A DNA stretch of 64,000 nucleotides from contig NZ_JADCKB010000001.1 of the NCBI RefSeq assembly GCF_014982785.1, forward strand, positions 186,001-250,000. The letters are read 5' to 3'. Made by a program: the position numbers and the translations under genes. Origin of the DNA: Ructibacterium gallinarum (GTDB lineage Bacteria; Bacillota; Clostridia; Monoglobales; Monoglobaceae). Below, piece after piece: positions 19,671 to 29,087 of this stretch. Position 1 is the stretch's first letter. Each line of letters starts with the position of its first letter. The notes beneath the pieces were generated by a model, which worked only from the letters and a program-made list of their open reading frames with translations, did no database searches and had not been told where the DNA came from.

Positions 19671-19699
19671 ATTATACATGAGGCAAAAAAGATTGTCAA
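19671..19699 (-). promoter_or_regulatory. Promoter of the ilv-leu operon
   Basis: On the minus strand TTGACA (19699-19694) and TATAAT (19676-19671) are separated by exactly 17 bases, a full consensus promoter. The ilvB start is about 115 bases downstream. Confidence 0.92.
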
Positions 19700-19822
19700 T
19701 ACTTTCACATTGCAACAATCACCAAAAATAGTCCCGTACAAACAAAAAAAATCAACATTTTTGCATTTTTGCATACACGTAACACGAAAAACCGTTCTTA
19801 TTTTTTTAAATCTTCTTGCCTA

Positions 19823-21010
19823 TCAACCAAGCGTCTTCCGCACCGGTGTGCCGTTACATAGCACCAACCTGGGCCGTGCGTTCATATCCGGAGGCGTACC
19901 CTTCCAAACCACCAGGTCTGCATCCTTGCCTGGTTTTAAAGAACCCACCCTGTGATCCAGCCCACAGATTTCCGCGGGAGTCTTGGTCACTGCCCGCAGA
20001 GCCGCCCGAGGCGAAAGACCTTCCCGTACTGCCGCACAGGCACAGAGCAACAAATATTTCTGCGGCGTTTCGGGGTGGTCGGTGATCAGGGCTGTTTGGA
20101 TTCCGGAACCGATCAAAATAGCCGGCGCCGCCTCGGTCTGATTTTTCAATTCCGGCTTGCTGCGGTCGGTAAGAATGGGACCAGAGAGTACTGGCACCTT
20201 TTCCTCCGCAATCCGCTCCGCCGCAAGATGTGCCTCTGTTCCGTGCACCAAAACCAGCCGCAGATTAAATTCCCGGGCAATCCGTATGGCAGTAAAAATA
20301 TCGTCCAGCCGATGGGCATGGGCATACAGCGGAATCTCCCGCAGCAGCAGTGGGAGCAGTGCTTCGCACTTAAAATCCCATTCCGGTTTTTCTTCCTCCT
20401 CCGGCGCTTTTTTGTGTTTTTCTGTCTGTTCCAAATAATGCTTTGCCTTATACAACGCCTCCCGCAAAACCGCCGCCGTTCCCATCCGAGTGGAGGGAAG
20501 CTGGCCTTTGTCATGATACACGCTCTTCGGATTTTCCCCAAAGGCGGCTTTCATGCCTGCTGGCGCCAGGATTGTCATATGATCAACACAAACACCCCAG
20601 GTCTTCATGGCAAGCAGCTGACCCGCAATGGGATTGGTGCTTCCCGGGCCGGTAACCACCGTAGTAATTCCCGCCTGCGCCGCCTCCAAAAATGCTCGAT
20701 CCATGGGGTTGACTCCGTCAATGGCCCGAATTTGGGGTGTCACAGGATCGGTGTCCTCATTACCATCCGCCCCTTCAAAATCAAGTCCATCTTCCCACAT
20801 GCCGAGGTGGCTGTGCGCATCCACCAGCCCCGGAGTGATCACTGCGCCCTCTGCATCTAAAATCCCGGCATTCTGGGGAAGTTCCGGCATATCCTCCATC
20901 TTTCCCATGGCGGTGATTTTGCCATCTTCCAACGCCAAATATCCGTCCTCAATATCCTCTTCCTCCATGGTGATCAAATTGCCATGAAGAATATAAAGCA
21001 CATCTTTCAT
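19823..21010 (-). CDS. Amidohydrolase (imidazolonepropionase-like metal-dependent hydrolase)
   Basis: This 395-residue member of the amidohydrolase superfamily shows a leading beta-sandwich (LYILHGNLITMEEEDIEDGYLALEDGKI), the metal-binding DAHSHLG motif at about 63-69, two further His-containing strands (YAHAHRLDDIF and LVLVHGTEAH) and a late TDHPETP loop. It closes with VGSLKPGKDADLVVW, the usual return to the sandwich domain. A metal-dependent cyclic-amide or deaminase-like hydrolase is likely; the substrate cannot be told. It lies 11 bases after apbE and probably shares its transcript, although no functional link is evident. Confidence 0.88.
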   Translation of the reverse strand: MKDVLYILHGNLITMEEEDIEDGYLALEDGKITAMGKMEDMPELPQNAGILDAEGAVITPGLVDAHSHLGMWEDGLDFEGADGNEDTDPVTPQIRAIDGVNPMDRAFLEAAQAGITTVVTGPGSTNPIAGQLLAMKTWGVCVDHMTILAPAGMKAAFGENPKSVYHDKGQLPSTRMGTAAVLREALYKAKHYLEQTEKHKKAPEEEEKPEWDFKCEALLPLLLREIPLYAHAHRLDDIFTAIRIAREFNLRLVLVHGTEAHLAAERIAEEKVPVLSGPILTDRSKPELKNQTEAAPAILIGSGIQTALITDHPETPQKYLLLCACAAVREGLSPRAALRAVTKTPAEICGLDHRVGSLKPGKDADLVVWKGTPPDMNARPRLVLCNGTPVRKTLG

Positions 21011-21021
21011 CTTCTCTCTCC

Positions 21022-21975
21022 TTATTCCCTTTCAAAATAAATCTCTGCGCCGCAGCTCTCTGCCAGCTTTTTTCCATTCTCTTCCCCCAAAACCATGGCG
21101 GCGGTGGAAAGGCAATCCGCCAGCAGTGCCGAATCCGCGGCAATGGTAACCGCACTCAGCCCGGTATCTACTGGATATCCGGTTGCGGGATCCAGGATAT
21201 GGTGATACAGCTTTCCATCGTACCAAAAATTTCGTTGGTAAATACCGCTGGTTACCACCGCCCCGCTGTCTATGGTCAGCGTTCTGCTATATTCCCCATT
21301 TTGACCAAATGGTTTTTGGACTCCCACTTGCCACTGGCCGCTTTTTCGTCCCGGATTTTTGCCAAACACCAACACATTGCCGCCCAGATCCAGTACGCCG
21401 TATGCCGCGCCACATTCCTGCATAGCTGCGGCAGCACAGTCTGCCGCATAGCCCTTAGCTGCACCGCCCAGGTCAATCATGACTCCGTCCTCTGTTTTGT
21501 ACGCCATCTGATTCTCCGCGTCCAGCACCACCTTTTCCCAACCCACATGAGAAAGTGCGGCAAGAATGGCTTTATCTTCCGGAGGGACCGCCGTTTCTTC
21601 ACCGTGAAAAGGCCACAGTCGGGATACCGGAGCAATGGTCACATCAAAGGCGCCACCGGACAGCCGGCTGATCTCCTGTGCTGCCTTTAAGACCGCTGTT
21701 GTATCCGCGTCCAACTGAACTCTCTCCCCTTCCGCCGCGCGGTTAAATGCCGCGACCACAGAAGTATCACTGTAAAAATTGACCGCCTCCTGGATTTCCC
21801 GAATTCGTTCAAAGGCGGCCTTGACCGCTTGCTCTGCTTGCGGGCCGCCAGCACGAATGGTACAGACGGTATCCAGCAGAAACTGGGTCTCACAGTACTC
21901 CTGCTGTCCGCACCCTGGAAGCAACAAGCAAAAGAAGACACTCAACAAACCCATGGCTATTTTTCGTATTTTCAT
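21022..21975 (-). CDS. apbE: FAD:protein FMN transferase, lipoprotein
   Basis: Covalently attaches FMN to Thr/Ser residues of extracytoplasmic flavoproteins using FAD. The 317-residue protein starts with a lipoprotein signal whose lipobox is LLPGC (Cys22), so it acts outside the membrane. Family motifs include FDVTIAPVSRLWPF, DLGGAAKGYAAD and the catalytic-site region HHILDPATGYPVD. Likely targets (Rnf or Nqr subunits, FMN-bind proteins) are not in this window. It is divergent from xthA. Confidence 0.95.
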   Translation of the reverse strand: MKIRKIAMGLLSVFFCLLLPGCGQQEYCETQFLLDTVCTIRAGGPQAEQAVKAAFERIREIQEAVNFYSDTSVVAAFNRAAEGERVQLDADTTAVLKAAQEISRLSGGAFDVTIAPVSRLWPFHGEETAVPPEDKAILAALSHVGWEKVVLDAENQMAYKTEDGVMIDLGGAAKGYAADCAAAAMQECGAAYGVLDLGGNVLVFGKNPGRKSGQWQVGVQKPFGQNGEYSRTLTIDSGAVVTSGIYQRNFWYDGKLYHHILDPATGYPVDTGLSAVTIAADSALLADCLSTAAMVLGEENGKKLAESCGAEIYFERE

Positions 21976-22044
21976 GATCTATCCTCGCAAACTCAAATTT
22001 ACTTTTTCATTATAGACCATGTGCCGCCAGCGGTCAAGTTTTTC

Positions 22045-22073
22045 TTGCCCTTTCCCGCAAACTGTGCTATACT
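22045..22073 (+). promoter_or_regulatory. Promoter of xthA
   Basis: TTGCCC (22045-22050) and TATACT (22068-22073) with a 17-base spacer; the GTG start of xthA follows 32 bases later. Confidence 0.7.
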
Positions 22074-22104
22074 CATGACATACTGAAAAAAGGAGCGTAC
22101 CCCT

Positions 22105-22869
22105 GTGATAAAACTGATTTCATGGAATGTCAACGGTCTGCGGGCCTGTATGCAGAAAGGGTTTATGGAAAGCTTTAAAGCCCTTGACGCCGATATGTTT
22201 TGCCTGCAGGAAACCAAACTGCAGAAAGGGCAGATTGACCTTGATCTGCCGGGCTATTATCAATACTGGAACTATGCCGAAAAAAAAGGATATTCCGGCA
22301 CCGCTTTGTTTACCAAAGAAAAGCCCTTGTCCGTTTCCTATGGCATGGGGATTGAGGAGCATGACCAAGAAGGACGGCTGATTACTGCGGAGTATCCGGA
22401 TTTTTATCTGGTGGTCTGCTATACCCCGAATTCCCAGGACGGATTAAAACGCCTTGCCTACCGTATGGAATGGGAGGATACTCTTAGGGCCTATCTTAGC
22501 CGTCTGGAAGAGAGCAAACCCATCATCTATTGCGGGGATCTCAACGCGGCACATCAGGAAATTGACCTGAAAAATCCCAAAACTAATAGAAAAAACGCCG
22601 GATTCACCGATGAGGAAAGGGAAAAAATAACCCTTTTGCTAGCGGAACATAAAATTGACACCTTCCGCTATTTCCACCCGGACGCCGAAGGAGAATACTC
22701 CTGGTGGTCCTACCGCTTCAAGGCTCGGGAAAAGAATGCTGGCTGGCGCATTGACTATTTTATTGTGTCCGAAAGCCTTAAAGATCGGCTGGAAAGCGCC
22801 GCTATTCACCAAGAAATTTTTGGCAGTGATCATTGCCCCGTAGAACTTATCCTAAAAGACACAGACTAA
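22105..22869 (+). CDS. xthA: Exodeoxyribonuclease III / AP endonuclease
   Basis: Mg2+-dependent DNA repair nuclease that cuts at abasic sites and trims 3' blocks. The 254-residue length is standard. Motifs are SWNVNGLRA, the metal-binding QETKLQKG, GDLNAAHQEIDL and the C-terminal FGSDHCPVELIL, which contains the catalytic His. Translation starts at GTG 22105, with AAAGGAG nine bases upstream. The gene is monocistronic and ends at a strong bidirectional terminator. Confidence 0.96.
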   Translation: MIKLISWNVNGLRACMQKGFMESFKALDADMFCLQETKLQKGQIDLDLPGYYQYWNYAEKKGYSGTALFTKEKPLSVSYGMGIEEHDQEGRLITAEYPDFYLVVCYTPNSQDGLKRLAYRMEWEDTLRAYLSRLEESKPIIYCGDLNAAHQEIDLKNPKTNRKNAGFTDEEREKITLLLAEHKIDTFRYFHPDAEGEYSWWSYRFKAREKNAGWRIDYFIVSESLKDRLESAAIHQEIFGSDHCPVELILKDTD

Positions 22870-22916
22870 AAAAGCTCCCGGTATTCGGCATGAAAACCGA
22901 ATACCGGGAGTTTTTT
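22868..22916. terminator. Bidirectional terminator between xthA and the fatty-acid operon
   Basis: CTCCCGGTATTCGG (22875-22888) pairs perfectly with CCGAATACCGGGAG (22897-22910), followed by six T. An A-run precedes it, so it also ends the minus-strand radical SAM transcript. Confidence 0.95.
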
Positions 22917-22920
22917 ATCC

Positions 22921-23880
22921 TTATTCTGCTGGAAGGAAACGGAGCAAAATACCATATTTCTCTTGAAAATACCGGCGGTTACAGCCTTTATGGCCCACCG
23001 CCCGGGACATCTCTCGGGCAGGAACCTTAATTTCCCGCTTTCCCTGCTTTAAAACCATTTCTTCCAGCTTGTCTCGCCAAATTCGACTCTCCACAAGTTC
23101 GCCAAAAGCCGGATGAAAGGGACCCGCCGCCACTGTCCCTGGCTGACGCAGATCCTCTCCCGCATGAAGTCCTAACCGAATCACCGGAATATTGCGGCTG
23201 CGAAATTCCAGCAAAGCTCCCTTTGCGGTCTCCACTGCCTCCTCCAGAGTCTGAGGCCGATATTTTCCCTGCCGATACAATTGTTCTAAAATCGTATCCT
23301 TTAATACCAGTACTGGGTAAATTCGGGCACAGACCGGATCCAATTCTGCAAAAAGGCGGGCGGATCGCAGATCGGTTTCCGCGTCTGAACCGTACATGCC
23401 GGTCATCATCTGAATACCAGGCGCAATACCTGCCTGCCGTATTTGTTCCACTGCCCGACAGGTCTCAGAAAAGGTATGCCGCCGCTCGTTTTTCTCCAAA
23501 ACCGCATCCTCCGCCGACTGCGCCCCCAGTTCTATCACGGTCACACCGTATGATGCAGCCAACTCCAGCACCGGTTCTGTGATATAGTCCGGCCGGGTAG
23601 ACAGCCGGATCCCACTAATTTGATCACCAAACCGTCGCGCCGCTTCATAAAACTGCCGCTGAAGCGAAAGAGGCAAACCGGTGAAACTGCCGCCGAAAAA
23701 TGCTGCCTCTGCCTGCCGCTCCCCTTTGGGAAGCCAGGAAAGTCCCTCTTTGATAATTTCCTCCGCCATAGCCGGCGTGACCGAGGTCTGCACACCGGTA
23801 ATTTTTTTCTGGTTACAAAAAATACAGGCATGAGGACAACCTTCATGAGGGATAAAAACCGGGATATTATAGTGCCTCAC
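22921..23880 (-). CDS. Radical SAM protein (Elp3/YhcC-like)
   Basis: This 319-residue protein has a 4Fe-4S radical SAM motif CPHACIFC (Cys-x3-Cys-x2-Cys) at about 14-21. A TIM-barrel core follows with AFFGGSFTGLP and a GAQSAEDAVL segment typical of the Elp3/YhcC branch. Such proteins sit beside rnc in many Clostridia, but their substrate is poorly known; tRNA modification is a common guess. It overlaps rnc by four bases (ATGA) and ends the operon. Confidence 0.85.
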   Translation of the reverse strand: MRHYNIPVFIPHEGCPHACIFCNQKKITGVQTSVTPAMAEEIIKEGLSWLPKGERQAEAAFFGGSFTGLPLSLQRQFYEAARRFGDQISGIRLSTRPDYITEPVLELAASYGVTVIELGAQSAEDAVLEKNERRHTFSETCRAVEQIRQAGIAPGIQMMTGMYGSDAETDLRSARLFAELDPVCARIYPVLVLKDTILEQLYRQGKYRPQTLEEAVETAKGALLEFRSRNIPVIRLGLHAGEDLRQPGTVAAGPFHPAFGELVESRIWRDKLEEMVLKQGKREIKVPAREMSRAVGHKGCNRRYFQEKYGILLRFLPAE

Positions 23881-24548
23881 AATGCCTCCAGCGCCTGCCG
23901 TGCCGCCTGCTGTTCCGCCGCTTTCCGGCTGCCGCCCGTCCCTTTCCCGATCACTTTACCCCGGTAAACTGCCTCCACCGAAAACTCTGGCTTATGATCC
24001 GGTCCTTTGCGGCCGGTCATGCGGTAGGTCACTACATCTGTACCCTTATCTCTTTTTTGAAAATAAGTCTGAATCTCTGATTTATAATTGCGAAAATCCA
24101 TTTTGGAAGAGTGCTCGATAATCTCTCCCAGGTGCTCCAAAATCCACGCCCGTGCTGGTTCCATACCGCCATCTAAATAAATCGCCCCCAGCACTGCCTC
24201 AAAGGTATCTGCAAGTATGGACGCCTTATTCTTGCCACCGCAGACCGTTTCTGACTTACCAAACCGAACGCCGCTGCCCAGATCCATCTCTCTTGCCGCA
24301 GCTGCCAGCGATTTTTCACACACTGCCGCCGCCCGCATTTCGGTCAGCCTGCCCTCATCCATATTTTTAAATTCGTGATAAATATGCTCTGCTACCACAA
24401 ACGACAAAATGCTGTCCCCCAAAAACTCCAGTCGCTGATTGCTCTCAATTCCACATTCATTGGCAAGAGAAATGTGGGTCAGCGCCTTTTTCAGCAGGCT
24501 CTGATCTCGAAATGTATACCCGATATTCACTGCTTTTCTTCCTTTCAC
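23877..24548 (-). CDS. rnc: Ribonuclease III
   Basis: Double-strand-specific endoribonuclease for rRNA and mRNA processing. The 223-residue length is typical. The RNase III signature QRLEFLGDSILSF (about 41-53) and the second catalytic region KASILADTFEAVLGAIYLD are clear. A C-terminal dsRNA-binding domain (about 150-223) ends with GTGGSRKAAEQQAARQAL. It follows fabF across a short hairpin and overlaps the radical SAM gene. Confidence 0.96.
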   Translation of the reverse strand: MKGRKAVNIGYTFRDQSLLKKALTHISLANECGIESNQRLEFLGDSILSFVVAEHIYHEFKNMDEGRLTEMRAAAVCEKSLAAAAREMDLGSGVRFGKSETVCGGKNKASILADTFEAVLGAIYLDGGMEPARAWILEHLGEIIEHSSKMDFRNYKSEIQTYFQKRDKGTDVVTYRMTGRKGPDHKPEFSVEAVYRGKVIGKGTGGSRKAAEQQAARQALEAL

Positions 24549-24562
24549 TGCAAAAATACTGA

Positions 24563-24600
24563 AAAACGCCCTCTCCCATTAGGAAAGCGGCGTTTTATTC
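24563..24600 (-). terminator. Hairpin with U-run between fabF and rnc
   Basis: On the minus strand AAAACGCC pairs with GGCGTTTT around a 17-base loop and ends in five T. It is probably a weak internal terminator that lowers rnc expression relative to the fab genes. Confidence 0.6.
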
Positions 24601-24602
24601 TG

Positions 24603-25841
24603 TCAATCTATGTATTTTTTCAAAACCACTGAAGCATTGTGGCCGCCAAAGCCCAAAGAGTTCGATATGGCATAGGTGATATCCGCCGCCCTGCCCTGGT
24701 TGACCACATAGTCAAGATCGCATTCCGGATCCGGTGTCCTGTAATTAACGGTGGCCGGCAAGAATCCGTCCTCAATGGCAAGGGCAGTCAAAATTCCCTC
24801 AATGCCGCCGGCTGCGCCCAGCATATGCCCGGTCATAGACTTGGTGGAGCTAACCGCCAGTTTATAGGCGTGCTCTCCAAACACCGTCTTAATTGCCGCC
24901 GTTTCGTATTTGTCGTTATACGGAGTAGAGGTTCCATGCGCATTGATATAATCCACATCTTCTGGCCGAATACCGGCATTTTCCACCGCTGCAGCCATAC
25001 ATCTTGCGCCGCCTTCACCTTCTGGCGCAGGTGCAGTCATGTGATATGCATCATTGGTGGATCCATAACCCACCACCTCTGCAATGATATGGGCGCCGCG
25101 TGCTTTGGCGTGTTCTAATTCCTCAAGAACCATAATGCCGGAGCCTTCACCCATAACAAAACCGTCACGGTCCTTGTCAAAAGGACTGCAAGCCCCCTTG
25201 GGATCATCATTCCGGGTACTCAAGGCCTTCATGGAGGAAAAACCCGCCAACGCCAATTCATTCACCGTGGCCTCTGCACCGCCGGTTAGGATAATATCCG
25301 CATCGCCCCGCTGAATGGCCAGCAGCGCCTGACCCATAGCATCGGTTCCGGATGCACAGGCAGATACGGTTGTTAAATTGACTCCTTTGCAGCCAAACAT
25401 AATAGAAACCTGACCCACAGCCATATTGGAAATCATCATAGGGATCATAAACGGACTAACCTTTCCTGGTCCCTTTTCCAAAAGACGGGCATGCTGTTCA
25501 CACAGCGTACTGATTCCCCCGATACCACTGCCAATAATACAGCCCACACGGTTCCCATCCTCTTTGTCAAGGGCAAGGCCCGCGTCGTCAACTGCCATTT
25601 TGGCGGCCGCCACCGCATACTGCACAAACAGATCCATCCGCTTGGCTTCTTTTTTATCCATAAAATCCTCCGGCTTAAAGTCCTTGACTTCTGCCGCAAT
25701 CTGGCATGCAAAATCAGAAGGATCAAACCGGGTGATGCGGTCAATGCCGCAAACACCTGCTTTGACATTCTTCCAAACCTCTTCTTTTCCTATTCCCACA
25801 GGGGTGACCGCACCCACTCCCGTGATAACTGCTCTCTTCAT
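24603..25841 (-). CDS. fabF: 3-oxoacyl-[ACP] synthase II
   Basis: Elongating condensing enzyme of fatty acid synthesis. The start is ATG 25841 ([16 protein letters not shown]), preceded by GAAGGAG; an upstream open frame of 53 codons runs through non-coding-looking DNA. The 412-residue product has the catalytic triad Cys ([13 protein letters not shown]), His ([11 protein letters not shown]) and His ([15 protein letters not shown]). About 274 bases of GC-rich spacer separate it from acpP, including a CCGCGCGG palindromic stem at 26082-26104. Confidence 0.97.
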   Translation of the reverse strand: MKRAVITGVGAVTPVGIGKEEVWKNVKAGVCGIDRITRFDPSDFACQIAAEVKDFKPEDFMDKKEAKRMDLFVQYAVAAAKMAVDDAGLALDKEDGNRVGCIIGSGIGGISTLCEQHARLLEKGPGKVSPFMIPMMISNMAVGQVSIMFGCKGVNLTTVSACASGTDAMGQALLAIQRGDADIILTGGAEATVNELALAGFSSMKALSTRNDDPKGACSPFDKDRDGFVMGEGSGIMVLEELEHAKARGAHIIAEVVGYGSTNDAYHMTAPAPEGEGGARCMAAAVENAGIRPEDVDYINAHGTSTPYNDKYETAAIKTVFGEHAYKLAVSSTKSMTGHMLGAAGGIEGILTALAIEDGFLPATVNYRTPDPECDLDYVVNQGRAADITYAISNSLGFGGHNASVVLKKYID

Positions 25842-26115
25842 AGAAAATCTCCTTCCGCCGCCCTGCCTCGGCTGTGTTTTATCGTCTTTTCTCTTATCCG
25901 CAGGGCAAAAAAGAATAAGAGTATTTTTGATGTGCCGCCGCTTTGCAGGCACAGCCCCAAAGCCACGGAGTGCGGCGGAACTCTCCCGGGTTCCCGACAT
26001 TCCTGCCGCCTTGGCAAGATCATAGAGAAATATGCGCCGGGTATCCCAGCGCCCATTTCTGCAGGATCCTGCCTATGCCGCGCGGAGCCTTAGTCCCGCG
26101 CGGCCGCAGAGTTTA

Positions 26116-26346
26116 TTACTGTTTGTCTTTGATGTACTCAACAGCGTCACTAACCGTTGCGATCTTTTCAGCATCCTCATCCGGAATTTCAATATCAAAT
26201 TCCTCTTCCAGAGCCATCATCAGCTCTACAATGTCCAAAGAATCTGCTTCCAAATCATTAATGAAAGAAGCGTCCATTGTAACGGCATCCTCTTCCACTC
26301 CCAGCTGTTCTACTGTGATCTCCTTTACTTTTTCAAAAATATCCAT
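26116..26346 (-). CDS. acpP: Acyl carrier protein
   Basis: Carries acyl chains on 4'-phosphopantetheine. The 76-residue acidic protein has the attachment site [19 protein letters not shown], with the modified Ser in DSL at about position 37. It lies between fabG and fabF as in many Clostridia, with TCCTCC-type ribosome site (AGGAGGATG on the coding strand) upstream. Confidence 0.97.
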   Translation of the reverse strand: MDIFEKVKEITVEQLGVEEDAVTMDASFINDLEADSLDIVELMMALEEEFDIEIPDEDAEKIATVSDAVEYIKDKQ

Positions 26347-26418
26347 GATACATCCTCCTTCAACTAACTTTTAAATAATATATGGATTGATTGTTTTTTC
26401 CTTTTTCTGTAGACTATA

Positions 26419-27171
26419 TCACATAACTAATCCGCCGTCAACATTTATTACCTGTCCTGTGATATATTTTGCTTTATCACCAGCCAAAAACAGCACCAAA
26501 TTGGCAATGTCTTCCACCTGACCAAACCGCTTAAGAGGAATGGACGCAAGATATGTCTCTTTGATATCCTCCTTGAGCTTGTCGGTCATGGCCGTCTGGA
26601 TAAAACCGGGCGCCACCGCATTACAGCGGATATTTCTTGCCGCCAGTTCTTTTGCCACCGACTTGGTCAGCCCAATCAGCCCTGCCTTGGATGCGGAATA
26701 ATTGGCCTGTCCGGCATTTCCCATCACCCCGGACACCGACGCCATATTAATGATAACGCCGCTGCGCTGCTTTGTCAGTGTTCTTGCCGCCGATTTGATC
26801 ACATTAAATGCACCTTTTAAATTCACCGCAAGTACGCTGTCCCAGTCTGATTCACTCATCCGCATAATCAAATTATCACGGGTAATGCCTGCGTTGTTTA
26901 CAATCACATCTATCTTTTCAAACTTCTCTAAAGCAAACTTAATAAGTGCATCGGTTTCTTCCGGCTTTGATACATCACAGAGCATATACTCCGCTTTGCC
27001 GCCGTTTTCCCGGATCTCTGCGCAGGCACTTTCCGCCAGTTCCTTTTGCAAAGGGATGTCAATACCGTTAACTACCACATTGGCCCCCTCTGCACCAAAT
27101 TTCAGCGCGATCTCTCTGCCGATTCCTTGGGTACTTCCTGTTACAATCACTGTCTTATTTTGAAATTCCAT
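26419..27171 (-). CDS. fabG: 3-oxoacyl-[ACP] reductase
   Basis: NADPH-dependent short-chain dehydrogenase/reductase that reduces the beta-keto group in elongation. The 250-residue protein has the cofactor motif TGSTQGIGREIA, the structural NNAG motif, and the catalytic Ser and YSASKAG (Tyr-x3-Lys). The C-terminus ITGQVINVDGGLVM is typical of FabG. It lies 23 bases after fabD. Confidence 0.97.
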   Translation of the reverse strand: MEFQNKTVIVTGSTQGIGREIALKFGAEGANVVVNGIDIPLQKELAESACAEIRENGGKAEYMLCDVSKPEETDALIKFALEKFEKIDVIVNNAGITRDNLIMRMSESDWDSVLAVNLKGAFNVIKSAARTLTKQRSGVIINMASVSGVMGNAGQANYSASKAGLIGLTKSVAKELAARNIRCNAVAPGFIQTAMTDKLKEDIKETYLASIPLKRFGQVEDIANLVLFLAGDKAKYITGQVINVDGGLVM

Positions 27172-27194
27172 GGGTATTCCCTCCCTTTCCGCCG

Positions 27195-28124
27195 TTATGC
27201 CAACGCCGCTTTCAGCTTCTCAAAACTGGCCATGTCCTCTACGTTGTACACAGCCGCCTCTTTGGTGATCTTCTTTACAAAGCCGCTCAACGCCTTGCCC
27301 GGGCCAATTTCCACAAAGGTATCCACCCCGTCTTTTAACATTCTCTCCAGACTGGCCTGAAACAGTACCGAGGAGGAAACCTGACGCACCAGCAAATCCT
27401 TGATTTCCGTCTCATCTTTAACATAATCGCCAGTCACATTGGTAATCAGCGGCACTTGAAGAGGAGAAAAAGTGATCTTTTCCAGTTCCTTTGCCAGCTT
27501 CTCGCCGGCGCCCTTTAACATACTGCAATGAAACGGCGCACTAACCGGAAGCATCAGCGCCCGCCGGGCGCCTTTTTCCTTTGCAAGCTCGCAGGCATAT
27601 TCCACCGCTGCCTTCTCACCCGCTACGGTGATCTGTCCTGGACAGTTAAAGTTGGCCGGCTCTGCCACACCTTTTTCAGACGCCGCTGCGCAGACCTCAT
27701 ACACCTGTTCCGGCGCAAGGCCAATCACTGCCGCCATGCCGCCTACGCCAATGGGGACTTCTTCCTGCATGTACTTGCCCCGTTTTTTCACCAACGGCAC
27801 CGCATCAGCAAATTGCAGGCTTCCTGCCGCTACATGAGCCGTATATTCCCCAAGGCTCAGCCCTGCCACCACATCTGGCTTGATTCCCAGGGTTTCCACC
27901 ACCCTGAGCGCCGCTGTGGACATGGTCAAAATTGCCGGCTGGGTATTTTCGGTAATCATCAGCGTTTCACTGTCACCGTCAAAAATCATCTTTTTGACAT
28001 CAAAGCCCAGCGCCTCTGAAGCAGATTCAAAAACATCATCTGCTGCTTTAAAATTCTCGCAAAGCTCTTTTCCCATGCCAATGGCCTGCGCCCCCTGGCC
28101 GGAAAATAAAAATGCTGTTTTCAT
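27195..28124 (-). CDS. fabD: Malonyl-CoA:ACP transacylase
   Basis: Loads malonyl groups onto ACP. The start is ATG 28124 (MKTAFLFSGQGAQ), with AAGGAG upstream. The 309-residue product has the oxyanion motif GQGAQ, the nucleophile elbow GLSLGEYTAHVAAG and the catalytic His in VSAPFHCSML. It overlaps nothing and is tightly packed between fabK and fabG. Confidence 0.97.
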   Translation of the reverse strand: MKTAFLFSGQGAQAIGMGKELCENFKAADDVFESASEALGFDVKKMIFDGDSETLMITENTQPAILTMSTAALRVVETLGIKPDVVAGLSLGEYTAHVAAGSLQFADAVPLVKKRGKYMQEEVPIGVGGMAAVIGLAPEQVYEVCAAASEKGVAEPANFNCPGQITVAGEKAAVEYACELAKEKGARRALMLPVSAPFHCSMLKGAGEKLAKELEKITFSPLQVPLITNVTGDYVKDETEIKDLLVRQVSSSVLFQASLERMLKDGVDTFVEIGPGKALSGFVKKITKEAAVYNVEDMASFEKLKAALA

Positions 28125-28147
28125 ATTCTCTTTCTCCTTCTGTCTGA

Positions 28148-29056
28148 TCAAAACTCTACGCCGTCAAACAAATCAGTCACAATCTGTCTGCACGGCTTAA
28201 TATCATTTACCAATCCTGCGCTCTGTCCGGCCATCACGCTTCCCATCTGGGTATCGCCGTCCACCACAGCCGCCCGCAGTGCGCCGGCGCCCAATTTTTC
28301 AAAGGCTTCAATATCGCCTTCCTTTTCGATCTTATCCATCATCCGAGTTGCTTTGTTCTTCAATGTTCGCACCGGATGTCCGGTAAACCGTCCGGTTACT
28401 ATGGCATCCCTGTCTTTAGCGGCCGCAACCATATCTTTATAATTTTGATGTACGGTGCATTCGTCTGAACAAATAAACCGGGTCCCCACCTGAACGCCCT
28501 CGGCTCCCAAAGCAAAGGCCGCCCGCACACCCCGGCTGTCCGCAATACCGCCTGCAGCAATCACCGGAATATCTACCGCATCCGCCACCATGGGAACCAA
28601 GGTCATGGTAGTCAGCTCGCCGATATGACCGCCAGCCTCACAGCCCTCTGCTACCACAGCGTCAGCACCGCTTTTTTGCATTCTAACCGCCAGGGCTACA
28701 CTGGCAATCACCGGAATCACCACTGTGCCAATTTCCTTAAAAGCCGGAATGTATTTTCCCGGATTTCCTGCTCCTGTAGTAATTACCTTCACCTTTTCCT
28801 CAAGGAGCATAGTGAGTACTTCATCCGCATAAGGAGAAAGCAGCATCACATTGACCCCAAAGGGCTTTTGCGTTAAGGTTCTTGCCTTATGTATTTGCTC
28901 TCTTACATAGTCTGCCGGCGCGTTTCCCGCCGCAATCAGGCCAATACCGCCGGCATTGGCTACGGCTGCCGCCAGTTCCGCGGTAGCAACCCATGCCATT
29001 CCGCCCTGAATCAGGGGGTATTCCGTGCCCAGCAGTTCACATATACGGTTCTTCAT
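28148..29056 (-). CDS. fabK: Enoyl-[ACP] reductase II (FMN-dependent)
   Basis: Last reduction step of elongation by the flavin type that replaces FabI. The start is ATG 29056 (MKNRICELLGTEYPLIQGGM), preceded by AAAGGAGT. The 302-residue TIM-barrel shows IQGGMAWVATAELAAAV, the FMN region AEGCEAGGHIGE, and PVIAAGGIADSRGV. Nitronate monooxygenase is the close relative, but position inside the fab operon fixes the call. FabK enzymes are generally insensitive to triclosan. Confidence 0.94.
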   Translation of the reverse strand: MKNRICELLGTEYPLIQGGMAWVATAELAAAVANAGGIGLIAAGNAPADYVREQIHKARTLTQKPFGVNVMLLSPYADEVLTMLLEEKVKVITTGAGNPGKYIPAFKEIGTVVIPVIASVALAVRMQKSGADAVVAEGCEAGGHIGELTTMTLVPMVADAVDIPVIAAGGIADSRGVRAAFALGAEGVQVGTRFICSDECTVHQNYKDMVAAAKDRDAIVTGRFTGHPVRTLKNKATRMMDKIEKEGDIEAFEKLGAGALRAAVVDGDTQMGSVMAGQSAGLVNDIKPCRQIVTDLFDGVEF

Positions 29057-29087
29057 TTTGTCTTTACTCCTTTGCATATTCATAATT

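Noticed and set aside
19555-19680. Possible T-box or leader-peptide attenuator before ilvB
   Set aside because: The leader is only about 115 bases, has no T-box signature and no terminator hairpin; only the promoter is supported.
25842-26115. Possible small gene in the 274-base gap between acpP and fabF
   Set aside because: The open frame there is only an upstream extension of fabF without a ribosome site; the gap shows a palindromic GC stem but no gene.
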